Source: Histoplasma ohiense (lineage: Eukaryota; Ascomycota; Eurotiomycetes; Onygenales; Ajellomycetaceae). From it: 64,000 bases of DNA. Position 1 is the stretch's first letter. Every line of letters starts with the position of its first letter. Of this stretch, positions 22,725 to 34,445 are shown piece after piece. A program made the position numbers and the translations under genes. The notes beneath the pieces are model-generated. The model was not told the DNA's origin and made no database searches. It was given only the letters and a program-made list of their open reading frames with translations. Location: contig JAEVHH010000002.1 in assembly GCA_017607445.1 (NCBI GenBank), forward strand, positions 4,269,501-4,333,500. The letters run 5' to 3'.

Positions 22725-23258
22725 TGTAATGAGCATACTTCAATTAATGATTTGATACTATTCTAATTACAGATTATGAATTGATTAAGAAAGAAAAGAG
22801 AAAAGAAATCAGAAGAAAAGATTATATAAAGAGGGTTCTTATAGAGGAAAGTTCAGAATGAAAGAATATCAGAAGTCACTTCACAGTGGAGTGCAGAGCA
22901 GAAGAACATTAAGAGATATGTGTAAAAATTGTTAGAAACTACACAAGCACAGAGTGTGGAATGAGGGAATCATTGAGAGCTACACAGAAGAATCATTAGA
23001 GACTATATAAGCACAGAACACAGAGCAGAAGAGCATTAGAAGCTACACAGAAGAATCATTAGAGACTACACAAGCACAGAGCACAGAGTGAAAGAACATT
23101 AAAAGCCATGTGAAAGAATTGTTAGAAACTACACAAGCATGAAGCATGGAGCAGAAGAACATCAAAGGTTACATGAGATCACAACAGTCAGAAACAAGTG
23201 AATGCAGAAGAGGAGTTGATTGTGTAAGATAATTACTAACAGATGCTAACCCATCACA
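22725..23258 (-). repeat. 5' LTR of chromovirus A (534 bp)
   Basis: Pair of the LTR at 9771-10304, same length. It begins TGTAATGAGC and ends CCATCACA on the plus strand and is followed by the duplication ATCAG. Confidence 0.93.
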
Positions 23259-23545
23259 ATCAGTCACTTTACACTGTTTGTATTATAGCTCTGATTTCAT
23301 TTCATTGTTTATGAGAAATATTTAGATTCTGAATACTGTTCTTATTTTGATTTCTGAGTCACAGTCTCATTTGATCTCATTTTACAAAACAGAATCAAAC
23401 AAGACCATGACTTACTCATAATTACATAATACATATATCTTTATACTGAATGATGACTAATTATGATGTGAGTGTAATCAAATATTGTTATCTTTTTGAT
23501 GTCAACAACAGAAATATCATTATATGTCTGTAGACATTTTGAAAA
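23259..23545 (+). mobile_element. hAT-type element, right half after element A
   Basis: Resumes with ATCAGTCACTTTACACTG, exactly the sequence found uninterrupted at 51121-51140. It contains a decayed form of the GGTCCCATTTG hairpin (23362-23410). The right terminus is not identifiable. Confidence 0.55.
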
Positions 23546-23660
23546 TTAAAAAAAAAAAACAAAAACAACAACTGAGAATATTATAAAAAAAAAAAACAAA
23601 AACTTTTAGCAAAAAAAAAAAAATAAAAAAATAAACAAACAAACAAATGAAAAAAACTTA
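23546..23660 (+). repeat. Poly-A and A-rich simple sequence
   Basis: Runs of 12-13 A interrupted by CAAAAACAA, ending in (AAAC)n. May be the tail of an unrecognised retroelement. Confidence 0.7.
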
Positions 23661-24400
23661 TTTCTTCAATTTATAATCATCAAAAAAATTGCTACTCAAT
23701 TTTTGAGTGATCTTCATCATCAATCTAATATTTCTCACAGTGAGAGTTATTTATTTACAATGAATCATAATTTTAAGATCATCTATGAAATGATTAGTGA
23801 GATATTGTTACATTGATTTTCATATGATATCATACACTCAAAAAATGTGATCAACATGGTCTCAACTGCAACTTGAAGAGTATTGAGAGTGAAATACTGA
23901 AAGTGATACTTTTCTTCATCAATCTCTCAGACAAGACAGACAAACACAGTCTTGAAGAAAATAAGATTTTCAGATTTCTGATAATATCAGATCTCACAGA
24001 TAGTCTCTACTTTCATATTAGTATCTAGTGTTATCAAAAAACATTACTTTGAATTTCATACTCTGCTTATTTATTTTTTTCATACAAGGGTGAGAGTTGT
24101 ACATCTTCCACACAGTACAGCAAGCATTGAGATGCTGCTTATGATGATAAACTCAGACTGTTTTTCACTGCATCATTCACTGTTTATATACTGCCTTGCA
24201 GACAGCAGCAGTGGTTGGCATAGTTCTCTGATGAGAAATATTCTTATCACAGATCATTTTTTCACTGAGAGAGGGCAGAGAGAAAGAAGAAATAAATATA
24301 GAGAATAAATGTGTAGATTTCAGAGAGAGAAGAACAGAGACTTGCAGTACTGAATTTGCTAGATAGAATCAATTAATTAATCAGTATTTATTCACAGAAA
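23661..24400. other. Decayed intergenic or repeat DNA, no gene recognised
   Basis: One 72-codon open frame (24090-24308) has no recognisable motif. A short polypurine patch GAGAGAGGGCAGAGAGAAAG lies at about 24269-24288. I see nothing else that can be supported. Confidence 0.3.
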
Positions 24401-24468
24401 ACATTGAGATATTCATATTGCTTTTAATAGTTAACATACTGCAGTGGAATTATGATGAGTTGAAGATT

Positions 24469-24740
24469 TGTTTGTTTGTTTGTATTGATTTAACATCTCA
24501 GAGAAAACATGGGCAGTGTCTGTGTTTCAGAAGTCTTTCAAAGGGTATAAAGATATGCTACACTGAAGAGATTTCTATATACACAGAGAGAGAGAAAACA
24601 GAATTCAGATGACAACTCTTGAGAAGACTCAGCTCATTGAAAAGGATTTTTCTGAGCTGTGTATTCACTTCTGATCTGATATATAATCATTTATAGTGGA
24701 GCTATAGTGTGATTCTCAAGAGAACTGCTGCTGCTGTGTC
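24469..24740 (-). repeat. Short interspersed repeat R3, copy a
   Basis: Starts with (TTTG)n, then TATTGATTTAACATCTCAG, and shares about 170 bp or more with copy b (24758) and copy c (61780). All three have the (TTTG) tract at the same edge. On the minus strand that is a (CAAA)n tail, so R3 is probably the 3' end of a short retroelement lying on the minus strand. No coding content. Confidence 0.65.
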
Positions 24741-24757
24741 TGAAAGACTTTATAGTT

Positions 24758-25005
24758 AATTTTGTTTGTTTGTTTGTATTGATTTAACATTTCAGAGAAA
24801 GCATGGGCAGCATCTGTGTTTCAGAAGCCTCTCAAAGGACATGGAGACATGCTATGCTGGAGAAATCTCTATATACACAGTAATGATAGACACAGGATTC
24901 AGATAGCAACTCTTGAGAAGACTCAGTCTATATAGACTGTTCATCCACTTCTGGCCTGATGTATGGTCATTCATGATAAAGAAAATCAAAGCACACAAGT
25001 GCTAC
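24758..25005 (-). repeat. Short interspersed repeat R3, copy b
   Basis: Second copy, 289 bp downstream of copy a in the same orientation, so the two may form a tandem pair. It is less mutated than copy a (for example AGCATGGGCAGC). Confidence 0.65.
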
Positions 25006-25010
25006 GGCAG

Positions 25011-25498
25011 GGTGATTGCTTGGAGTGAGCAGTAGTAGGATGATTGCTCACAGAGAGCAGAGGCAGGGCGGAGGCAGGGTGGAGGCAGAGTGATTGCTCA
25101 CAGAGAGCAGCGGCAGGGTGATTGCTTGCAGGGAGCAGCAGCAGAGTGATTGCTCGCAGGGAGCAGCAGCAGGGTGATTGCTTGCAAGGAGCAGCAGCAG
25201 GGCGATTGCTTGTAGCAAGCCATGACAGGGTGATTGCTCACAGAGAGCAGAGGCAGAGTGGAGGCAGGGTGGAGGCAGAGTGATTGCTTGCAGAGAGCAG
25301 CGGCAGGGTGATTGCTCGTAGCAAGCAGTGGCAGAGTGATTGCTCGCAGGGAGCAGCAGCAGAGCGATTGCTTGTAGGGAGCAGCGGCAGGGTGATTGCT
25401 CACAGGGAGCAGCAGCAGAGCAATTGCTTGTAGGGAGCAGCGGCAGGGTGATTGCTTGTAGCAAGCCATGGCAGGGCAATTGCTCACAGAGAGCAAAG
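25011..25498. repeat. GC-rich minisatellite
   Basis: Imperfect tandem units of about 30-36 bp of the type GCAGGGTGATTGCTCGCAG + GGAGCAGCAG, at least a dozen copies. GC content is far above its surroundings. Both minus frames stay open for 130-161 codons (Cys/Ala/Leu/Ser/His-rich) simply because the unit is a multiple of three in places. Confidence 0.88.
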
Positions 25499-25669
25499 AT
25501 CAAGGCCTGAAGGCCAATGAATGCTGAGTTCACTAAGAATCAGACACTCATAACAACTGCTCTGCTCTTGGCCATCATCACTAGATGATGTTATCAGGCT
25601 GCATCATGAGAAGGTGGCAGAGTTGAACTTCACAGCTCACTTTATAGTGAATGAAGAGAGATAATTCTT
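25499..25669. other. Spacer next to the minisatellite
   Basis: Unique-looking sequence containing AAGGCCTGAAGGCC and the imperfect dyad ATCATCACTAGATGATG. No gene seen. Confidence 0.3.
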
Positions 25670-25945
25670 TTGATTGATCTGAGAACTGTCTGCACTTCTA
25701 ACAACAGAAGAAAAACAGATGAGATAAACAAAAGAAAAGAAAAAAATAAATATTCTGAAAAGAAAAATAAAAAGAAGAGTGAAGAAAAGTCTGTGTCATC
25801 TGTGATATTTTGCAGTCATATAACCCAGTGCAAGCTCAGAGAAGAGAGAGAAAAAGAGAGCACTGAAGAAGATTGTAAGAGAAAAGAAGTAGAGAAAAAT
25901 AGAAAGAGCAGCAAAAAAAGAGAAGAAGAATGTCTAAATCAATAA
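25670..25945 (+). other. Lys/Glu-rich open frame, unknown
   Basis: A 91-codon frame (MIDLRTVCTSNN...) made mostly of Lys, Glu, Arg and Asn with an isolated C...C pair. It could be a decayed coiled-coil exon like the one at 42000-42103, or a by-product of purine-rich DNA. I do not recognise it. Confidence 0.25.
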
Positions 25946-26049
25946 AAATCAGAATCAGTGAAGAAAAGCAAAGCAGAGTATGTATAGATACTATACTGAC
26001 AGCTGAGAGTATATCAACTGAGTCAGCATACAGACTGTACTGATTACAC

Positions 26050-26275
26050 CACAGCTAGTTGAAATAGATAAGTCAATCATACTGATTGAATCACTCACAT
26101 TAATTGAACTGATTGAATCAATTGAATCAATCATATCAATTGTACTGTTTGTATCATTTGTACTGATTGAATCAGTTGAACTGATTGTACTGTTTATACT
26201 GATTGAACTGAATGAACTGATTGTATCAATTGCATTGATCAAATTTATTGTACTGTTCAAATCAGTTGTATCAAA
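26050..26275. repeat. Degenerate short tandem repeat, ATTGAATCA/ATTGTACTG type
   Basis: About 20 imperfect 10-12 bp units alternating TTGAATCA, TTGTACTG and TTGTATCA. The minus frame is open (Ser/Ile/Asp/Thr-rich, 95 codons) only because of the repeat. It lies just beyond the likely 3' end of the minus LINE. Confidence 0.7.
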
Positions 26276-26599
26276 CATTGTGCTATCTGTACTGTCTGTA
26301 TAGACTTGGAACTGCTGTGGAGGGTTGTCAGATGATGTATGCTCAAACAGCTGTGTTATTTCATGCAGTATTATGTGTAGAACTGTGTGCAGTCAAGCAG
26401 TTCTACAAAGTCTGTACAGATCAGAGACTCTAGATAGACAACAACTGTTGTTCAGTTATATGACTGTGCTGCTGATCTTTTGAGTCAGTGAGAAAAGTAT
26501 TTCTGTAAGTATTGACAGAGTATCAAATGTTCTGAGCTTTTATTGTATTTATAGATACAGATGAGTCTCACATCTGTATGCTGAAAGTATCTGTGATAT

Positions 26600-29500
26600 C
26601 AGAAGAAGTTCTCATGAGAGAAGCAGAGTATAAATCAACAGTAAAGAATATATTATAATATGATGAACTCTGAAGAGATTTTTACTTAATATTTCACAGT
26701 CAGTCTGCTGAATCTTCAACTCTGATATCAATCAGAGAGTTTTCTACAGACTCTGCTTTATCACTCTCACTCTGTTTTTTGACTGAGCTGTTTGATCACT
26801 GTGTGAACTTCACTGACTGTGGATATGATCTTGAGTTTATAGACTGAGACTGTAGTAGATGAGACTGTCTGCTTAGTCAGACAATCTGCTTTCTCATTAT
26901 TCTCTATTTTTATATATTCAGAGACTCATTTCAGACTCATATTATATTCTCTGAGAAGCTCATAACAGCAGCTGTAGACTCAGTTCAAGAAAATCATCAC
27001 ACTGTTCTGTATACTTCAGATGACTGAGATATTATCAAAACAGAGTCAGATTCAAAAATTGATACTATTATCTGTGACACAGAGTAGAAGCTTCACTGTG
27101 CACTTTAATGCACAGCAGACATTAACTGTCTCAGTGTCAAAGATATATAATATAAAGTTCAGTGCAGCTGAGAAGCTGATCAGCTGTTTGTTTCTCTGAT
27201 AAACTATAAAGCTATAATTCATTCATCTGCTGTTGTCAAGAATCTGTTCTGATTCATTCAAAAAGATATATAGATCTGTTGAAGATTGATTTTTTCATTA
27301 TTTTTTGAATATCTGAACAGTATTCTTTTTATCTACACTCTCTGTGAGATCTGTTCTGCATTTCTCTGAGTAGTATGAGATGATAAGTGTGAATCTATTG
27401 ACTGCAGACAGCAGCATCTTCAACCTCTGAATCTTGATTATCAGATACTGTCAGATTTCAGCCTCTCTTTCATATGTGATTATTGAAGAAGTTATTTATG
27501 AAGTCAGTGAATGTTTCTCATTCATCATCTGAAGTTTTATTGTGAAATGTATTTTGATCTTCTTCAGAGCTATTATTGTTGATGAGAGTTCAGCATCTCA
27601 GTATAGAGTTGTGATGAGTATTGTATGAAAAACTGAAAGAACTTCTCTGACTGCTATAATAAACATCTTCTCAACTGTCTTTATATATCATTTCAGATGA
27701 GAGCTGATCTTCTCATTTCTGCTCATATATTTTGCTGACTGTATGCAGCTGCTGTATCAGATCTCTGTGCTATAGAGCAGTGAAAGAATCACACAGATGA
27801 TGATCATCTTTCACAGAGCATCTACTGAAAATTTATTTCTAATCTTTTCTAAATTTTGAATATACTGAATCACAGTTCTTGTCTTCTTTATTCAGACAGA
27901 GATATGTGATCTTCAGATGAGTCTTCTGTCAAAGTATACACTCAGTTAATAGAATACTAACTTCTATTCAGCTGAGACAGTGACAAAGTGTATGATCAGA
28001 TTCTCTGACACAATCACTGATGATGCTTCATTATATGCTTTTTTATGATATGAATTATCTCAAGTTTTTTTGATGCAAAGATCATCTTATTTGTCTTCTC
28101 TAATCTCAGAATACTCTATATATTATGACTGAGAAGAATAGTATTGTTGTCAAATAAATGTATAATCTGTCAAGTGTTCAGATCATCTGTATAGTCAAAG
28201 TATAATTTCAGATTCTGCCACAGCAGCTCTGTCAGATACAGAAGAAACAGTATTGATGATAGAGAAAATCTCTGTAATATACTATATTGCATCTGATATG
28301 CTGCTATAGTGATTCTCTTCAGCTGAATCTGAGCTCTGTGTTTGATGAGAAAGCTGTTAATAAGTTGTAGCAGCTTATACAGTTATCTCTATTGTATCAT
28401 CTACTGAAGTAGCTGTCTGCACAGCACAGCATCAAAGACACTCTGCATATTTATTATGATTATGAATATCTTCTTGTTTTGTGCAAAGACTGTCTCTATC
28501 TTATCAATGAAAGCAGCTATTAGATTCATTGCAGATTGTCTGAACAGTGTTTCTTCATACTGTAAACTGATTACATTATAAATGAGTACTGTGTATATCA
28601 GTTGTCTTGCAATGATGTGTTTCAGCTCTTTGAAGATTACTGAGAGAAGAGTAATGAGTCTTCAGAAGTAAACTGAGCTTCTGTTTCTCTTATCTATTTT
28701 GAATATCATTGTCATCTCTGTCAGTTTTCAGATTCATAAGAAGTGGCAGAGTCAGAGACAGCAGTTGTATAGCTGCTGTATAAAGAAAAACATATACTGT
28801 CAGTATATTTTGAGCAGCTGCACTGTGATTTCATCTGTGTCTAAAGAGATACTCTGTATTTCAATGATATTGCACTCTATCTTCTTCATTTCAATCTGAG
28901 GGTTTCAGAGCAGGTTTTTCATGTCATTTCAGTGCTCATCATTCAATGAATTGTACTTCAGATCATCAACTGAGTTGTATCACTTCAGAATAATTTATTG
29001 AAATATCTCAACTTTGACAGCTGTCTCTTCTATAATCTAATTCTCAATCATCAGAGAAGATACTCTGAGATTGAGTTTCAGTTTATGTTATGCTATTACT
29101 CAGTACAGATCTCTGCCATCTCTGATTTTATTGATCATCTGTCTTCAGTATACATGCTTGATCTTGCATACTGTGTTTTTGAATTGATGCTTCACAGTCT
29201 CTGTCTGATGAGTGATGAGCTCTCAATACACTTTTCAGCAGTCTGCTGTTCATCAGAGAGCTGTAGTCTATTCTTATTACACTGACTTACTGACTGTCTG
29301 AGCTGCAGTTAGAAGATTCTGAATGAAGTGTTGAATCAGATCATCAAACTATATCACATTCTCAACTCTATCTGAATAAAATATATTCATTATAAGATCT
29401 TCAACAAAATCTGCAAAGAGCTTCAGCTGAGAGTCTGTAATTTTGATCTGAGCACTGTTCTACTGTGTCTGAGATGTTGTTGATAGTATAGTAATTATAG

Positions 29501-30170
29501 ACTGATGATCTGAGCTGCAGTGTAAATCTTGATGCACTGAAGTGAAAGCAAAAATCACATTGAAAAAGATGAGATCAATTATATAATTTGCTGTATGAAT
29601 TGAAACATCTATTTCTTTTACAAAATTTATTCTGTGTTCACTGACTCACTGAACAAGCTTCTCTTCTCAGTGCAGATTTGCTGTCTCTGATTCAAAGATA
29701 TTATATTGTACATTGAAATCCCCATCTATCAGACAGTGAGTTGGTGAGTTCAAATTGATCAGATAGTTCATGACTGTGTCTGTCTCAGACTGTCTGTACA
29801 CATTGAGAATGTAGCAGTCATTGACACTGACTCACAGCAGATCTCTGTTTTGCACAGATCAGTGTTGCTGTGTTTTTATTTTTGAACTTTTGTGTATATA
29901 TATTATGATCTGAGGCCTCTTCTTCTCTTGCTGCTTCAGATTAGTGTCATCTCAGCAGTCTATGAATGCAAAATACTTATATACTGAGTAATTAGAAGTC
30001 TTGATGTCAGAATGTGTGTAAGACTTCTGTATACAGATCACTTCACAGCTCTGCTCAAAAGCAAGTTATAGAGCTGCTGTGTGACAGAGAATCACTCTGA
30101 CTATATTTACTCAGAAGATCTGCAGAGAATGATTTTTCTGCTGATTATTTCTATAACATCAGCTGTATTG
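26600..30170 (-). pseudogene. LINE ORF2: endonuclease, reverse transcriptase, RNase H
   Basis: Read on the minus strand. The apurinic-like endonuclease domain is in about 30000-29300, with the catalytic segment CLIDGDFNVQYN near 29740-29705 and SSDHQSI near 29505. RT follows through about 29000-27500, heavily broken. The end of an RNase H fold, with a VSEYIKIENNEKADCLTKQ segment matching the family's H-x-GIxGNExAD block, is near 26935-26870. Open pieces are under 100 codons. The polyprotein would nick target DNA and prime cDNA synthesis there. Inactive. Confidence 0.72.
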
Positions 30171-30484
30171 CTGATGTTGATATTTTAGTATAAGAAGTCA
30201 TTTGATGAGCTGCTGTCAAAGTTCATCTGTGAAATGAGATTGAAGAACTTCAGATCTGTTGTTTATATACTGAGACTAGACTATTTTTTAACTGTTTGAC
30301 TGTGCTGCTGTTCTGTTGTATGAGCTGAGCATTATCTGATGCAAATCATCTGTCAGATGACATTCTCTTCATTGATGAAGTTCTGAATAGCTGCTCATTT
30401 GCAGAGTGCTAGCTCAGTAAGCTGTGTTGACTGAGTTGATTAAGTGAATGATGTAGATATTATCACTGTGATCATTGATGCTGA

Positions 30485-31917
30485 TTATATTAATGATGAT
30501 TGCTGCTTCTGAGCATCTCTGTGATATCTGTTGTCAAGACAGTGGACAGTTGCTAGTTTCTTTTGAGTTAGATGTCTGAGAATGTCATTCACACATCTGA
30601 GTGTGGTAGAACAGTGTTGATACTCAGCTGAGTAGAGTTGACAGCAGTTGACACACTGTGATGCTCTCTTGCATTTCACATCTGTTGATCTTTTATACTG
30701 ACTTGTGAGCTTGCTGCAGTTGAAGCATCTCACCAGTTGTGCATATTTTGATGAATAACAGTATCTCTGATATTCTGAGTCATGTCTCACTGTCAGTGGT
30801 CTTTTCTCAATGAGTCTGATTCTTTCACTGACATTGAAGAGTGAGAAGTCTTTTACTGAGATGAGAAAAAAGACAATTCATATAATCTTCTCTGTCTTAA
30901 GATTCACTTCATATCATGAAGATTGACAGTTCACTGATTTTATCTTTATCTGAGTTAGAATCTCTCTCTCAATTATTTTATCTATGAGAATTGTATCTCT
31001 TCTCAGTTTTGAATAAATTCTGAGATTTCTGAAACAGTATAATTGTATCACCACTCTGATAGCTGAATCTCTGTGATGTCAAGAACTTCACAGAGAGTAG
31101 TCACTGTTTTCTCAATGATCAGAGTATTATATATATCTCTGTTGTTTGATATAATCACTTAATCTATTCTGATGAGCTTCATCTTCAGCACATTAGTCAT
31201 GTTCTTCATTCTCTGAATGTTTGCAATAATTGTCTGCTGTATAGTATATGACTGCAGCTGAGTGATTCATTTCTCTGACTGAAGAATGATGAGAACTTAT
31301 GAGTTTTTCTGCTGCTTTGTGTTCTCTGTGAGACTTTTTAATTGACTGATGTTCTTGAGCTGCAGACTGACTTCACTAGCTCTGTCAGCTGAGAAAGCTG
31401 CAGTTTTGATAGAGATAGTTTCAGAGAAAACAGAATTTTTTCTTTTCTGTGTAATATTCACTCAGATAGTTGACTCTCTCACAGTTGTCTTCACTGAATT
31501 TGACTGTGAATAAGTATTCAGAGCAATACTCTCTCTCAGAGTTGATGCTGTACTCAGATCTGCTGTCATATATGTGATGAATTTTTCACAGAAGACTCAG
31601 ACAAAGTTCTGACTGACTAACTGTTTCTTCTTCTCAACTCAGCTGTTTAGAATTTTTGTCAATCTGATGAGAGTCTTCTGTTGCAGATTCTATTGCTGTT
31701 GAGTCTTTTCAAACTACTTCTGTAGCTGAGAGATGACTATGAAGATGCTGTCATTGATTTCTTTGAGAACTGAAGAAGACATTGTAACAGTCTTTCTCTG
31801 TTTCTTGTCAGTCTTTTCAGTAATAAAATTGATCAGTGATTTCAGCTTCAGTGATCTGATGTAGACTGTGTTGATGTTCTTGAGTGAATGAAAGGGTGTT
31901 GAGAGCTCCATGACCAC
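30485..31917 (-). pseudogene. LINE ORF1 (Gag-like, Cys knuckles)
   Basis: Frame begins near 31917 (MVMELSTPFHSLKNI) and runs with TGA interruptions to 30485. The N-terminal part is Lys/Gln/Glu-rich and probably coiled-coil (31900-31200). The C-terminal 101-codon open piece (30790-30485) has a run of Cys pairs (CFNC...C...CVNCCQL...C), the position and spacing of zinc knuckles in Tad/I-type ORF1 proteins, although knuckle His residues are partly lost. Binds LINE RNA (family knowledge). Confidence 0.7.
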
Positions 31918-31960
31918 TCAATCTGTGCAGTACACACATATAGAGTAATTGCAGAGAGTG

Positions 31961-32480
31961 TGTGATGATGTTGAATGGGTTGAAGAGTTAAAATTATACA
32001 AAAACAGTTAGAAAATGGAAAATTCAAATGTACCCCTACATTCATGGGTAGTTGTAAGGATGTCATACAGTGTGATGGGTTGAAAAGAAAAGAAAGAAAG
32101 AACAATGAAAAAGAAAAACATGTGTGAATATTAAACTGAGAGATTGTATATGCAAATAATCTCTATAGCAACAAAGAAATATCTCATTTGCATTCAGTTA
32201 TAATATAGCTTGCAGAGCAACTGCATGCATGCAGTATACAATATCAACAAATAATACAAAAATGCAAACAGTGTTGTTATGAGATATGTAATTTTCTATA
32301 ACATATAGATGTAGATTTTCTTTCTTCTTGAATTCTTTGATATATCTCTATTCTTACCATCACATTTCTGTGTGTATAGCAACTTATAAAAACAATATAT
32401 TTTTTTTTCTAGAAATCTTCATCATTATAATCAGAACACATTTCTCTCTCTTTCTTCTGCTGAAAATATATCTGCTTCTC
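31961..32480. other. Spacer and possible upstream region
   Basis: AT-rich, with a patch of mostly unmutated sequence near 32030-32060 (ACCCCTACATTCATGGGTAG). It may contain the LINE 5' end and the promoter of the interrupted gene that follows. Nothing firm. Confidence 0.3.
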
Positions 32481-32863
32481 TCTTCAAGAAACATTTAGTG
32501 GCTCTGTGTATCACTAAGACATGCAAGTGCTGTCATCATCTTGAGAGGGAAGAGAAAGAATTCTTCAAGCATGAAGAGACTGACTGCAAGACACATCATA
32601 TTGTCTTGAAAAAACTCTGCAATGAAGTAGATTGATAACAATATTGAATAACACTTCTGCTGAAATTTGACTAATATTATGAAAGGAATGATGCTGATGA
32701 TTCAATGTGTGAGAAGTTGAAGAAGAAAGCAGTGGAGTTGCTGATGCAGCAGTGCTGAGATCAGAAGTGCTCATGGAAATGATTTGAAATCAAGATAGAG
32801 AGAGAGAGAGCTGAGAAGATGACAGCTGTGAAAAAACATCATCAGAAGAAGATTGAAGATGTG
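32481..32863 (+). pseudogene. Unknown coiled-coil gene, 5' part (split by element D)
   Basis: A plus-strand frame starting before the LVALCITKTCKCCHHLE segment (about 32495) runs to the D insertion with several TGA codons. After removing D and one copy of its ATGTG duplication the frame continues without shift at 41717 (KIEDV then LVCKTKKLK). The product is rich in Lys, Glu, Arg and His, with a C-x-C-C group near the start; most of it should be a coiled-coil. Family unknown. It could be a transposon accessory gene or a duplicated host gene. Confidence 0.45.
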
Positions 32864-33134
32864 TGTAAGAGATGATTATAGATATAATTATAAGAGTAGT
32901 GTGAAGTATGCATGTAGAATGTTAAGAAGATAGCAATCTCTATTATTCAAAGCTAATTGCTGATCTTCTAATATCTATGAATATCAGCAAGCATTATATA
33001 GACAACCATCACACTCTACAGCTGTCTATAATGCTGTGTGCTATATTCATTCTCATTAATTCTGATGTGTTCTGTGTTCTTCTATCACTATATAGCTATT
33101 TTCTAATATAGATATCTCTGTTGCATCTATTACA
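32864..33134 (-). repeat. 3' LTR of chromovirus D (271 bp)
   Basis: TGTAAGAGATG...CTATTACA on the plus strand; pairs with 41441-41711. Confidence 0.93.
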
Positions 33135-33150
33135 ATTATCTCTCTTCTTT

Positions 33151-33668
33151 AAAGGCCTGGTTTTCAGAACTTCTTATTGCAACATGCAAAGTTTGTAATA
33201 TGTGCTGTGTGGTTGATATTGTATAAAGTTCACAGAATTGAGCTGGATTAATTGTTGAGATTAATTCTGAAGTGTTGCTGTTTTGGAAGAATATTTTTCC
33301 ATCTTCAGTGTCATTGCAGTTCAATTATGATTTAGACACAACTTCTGAACCTCTTTTCTTTGACTTCTACATCAAAAAATTGTACTCTAATGAAATCATC
33401 ATCAACATCACCACTAACAATTTTTTATTAAAAAAGAATACATCAATTTATCAAACAAAGTACACTGTATTCTTCTATATGATTTTTATTGCAAAATTCA
33501 AAGTTTTGATTGTGTGATTGCATTTTCCATTTTGGGTTGAGTTTTGTGTTGTTGCAATCTTTTTGATCAATATTGCAATATTGATTTCAATCTTCAACAT
33601 CTGTTTTTCTTTCTTGCTTCTCCTTCTTCTTTGAACAAGATCTTGATACTAATTAAAGTTATAATAGA
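33151..33668 (+). other. Upstream region of the antisense gene in D
   Basis: Between the polypurine tract and the antisense ATG. It contains a decayed frame (33272-33517) and a pyrimidine-rich run (TTTTTCTTTCTTGCTTCTCC near 33605) about 55 nt before the ATG, a common feature of fungal promoters. Could hold promoter and 5' UTR. Confidence 0.35.
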
Positions 33669-33854
33669 ATGTCAGAATCAGCTGTTTCTGTTGCTGGTTC
33701 AGAGTCTATAAAGAATGATATGCTGTCTGTCATTGAGAGCATTTGCTTGAGTTGTCTGAAGAGATTGCAGAACTCTTCAGTATATTCTTGCTTTGTGAAC
33801 AATGAACAGATATGCTGTCACATCTGTTATATATCAAATAGAAGTTATGCTGCT

Positions 33855-33900
33855 GTAAGTTTTCTTAAACTAAGATTGTTATGAGTACTAATGGATTTAG
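33855..33900 (+). other. Intron 1 of the antisense gene
   Basis: 46 nt, GTAAGT donor, branch-like TACTAAT 17 nt before the ATTTAG acceptor, phase 0. Confidence 0.72.
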
Positions 33901-34395
33901 ATGTCTGAGCACTTTCATGAAACTGATTAATCTTTGATCAATGAATTTCACAAAATACTGCTCTCTGATGAAGTTCTAAATGAGAGATTTGCTATGTATC
34001 AAACTGCTGTTGTGAGATTTGTACTTGATATGCAGATCTATGAGAATGCAGATGAGATTCTAGAATTCTATATGAACTCTGATAATCTATTGTCACAGTG
34101 AGATATGATATTTGATTATAGCAGTGTTTCAGAAAGTGTGTTTTCACATTCTGCTATTACATCAGTGTCATTCTTACTGAGTCAAGATCTTGATGTGTTA
34201 TTTGAGTTGATCAATAATGTAAGCAAAGATGAGAAAGTGGATGATTCTGTTGAAGTATTAGAAAGAAATGCAGCAGTATATTGCTGTTGTTGTATTCAAC
34301 ATTTGACAACATCCCCTCATCATCATTGTGAGCCTGCTGAGGGTTGATGCAAAAAATGCAAGCACTGCTCAGTGACAAAGTATGCTTGCATTTCA

Positions 34396-34445
34396 GTAAG
34401 TTATTATTCAGATGTTTTACAGTATTCAATATTAACTTGCTTTAG
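34396..34445 (+). other. Intron 2 of the antisense gene
   Basis: 50 nt, GTAAGT donor, branch-like ATTAAC, TTTAG acceptor, phase 0. Confidence 0.7.

Larger units (their letters stand above)
9771..23258 (-). mobile_element. Chromovirus A (Ty3/gypsy with chromodomain), interrupted by chromovirus N
   Basis: Two 534-bp LTRs of equal length (9771-10304 and 22725-23258) start and end with TG...CA. They are flanked by the 5-bp duplication ATCAG (9766-9770 and 23259-23263). Without N the element is about 6.1 kb. A polypurine tract (AGAGGGGGATAA in element orientation) precedes the 3' LTR at 10305-10316. Order on the minus strand is LTR, leader, gag, protease, RT, RNase H, integrase, chromodomain, LTR. 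Related to B, C and G. Confidence 0.93.
26280..31960 (-). mobile_element. Two-ORF LINE (Tad/I-like), minus strand, decayed
   Basis: About 5.6 kb with, in minus orientation, ORF1 (31917-30485) carrying a coiled-coil and Cys knuckles, then ORF2 with endonuclease, RT and RNase H. It is distinct from the AAT-tailed LINE family (L1-L3). Exact ends and target duplication were not found; the 3' boundary is placed near the tandem repeat at 26275. Confidence 0.75.

Noticed and set aside
25048..25533. Cys/Ala/Leu-rich open frames of 161 and 132 codons on the minus strand
   Set aside because: Both frames are by-products of the tandem minisatellite; no start context, domain or conservation can be argued.
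25991..26278. Ser/Ile/Asp/Thr-rich 95-codon minus frame
   Set aside because: Produced by the degenerate TTGAATCA/TTGTACTG repeat, not by a gene.
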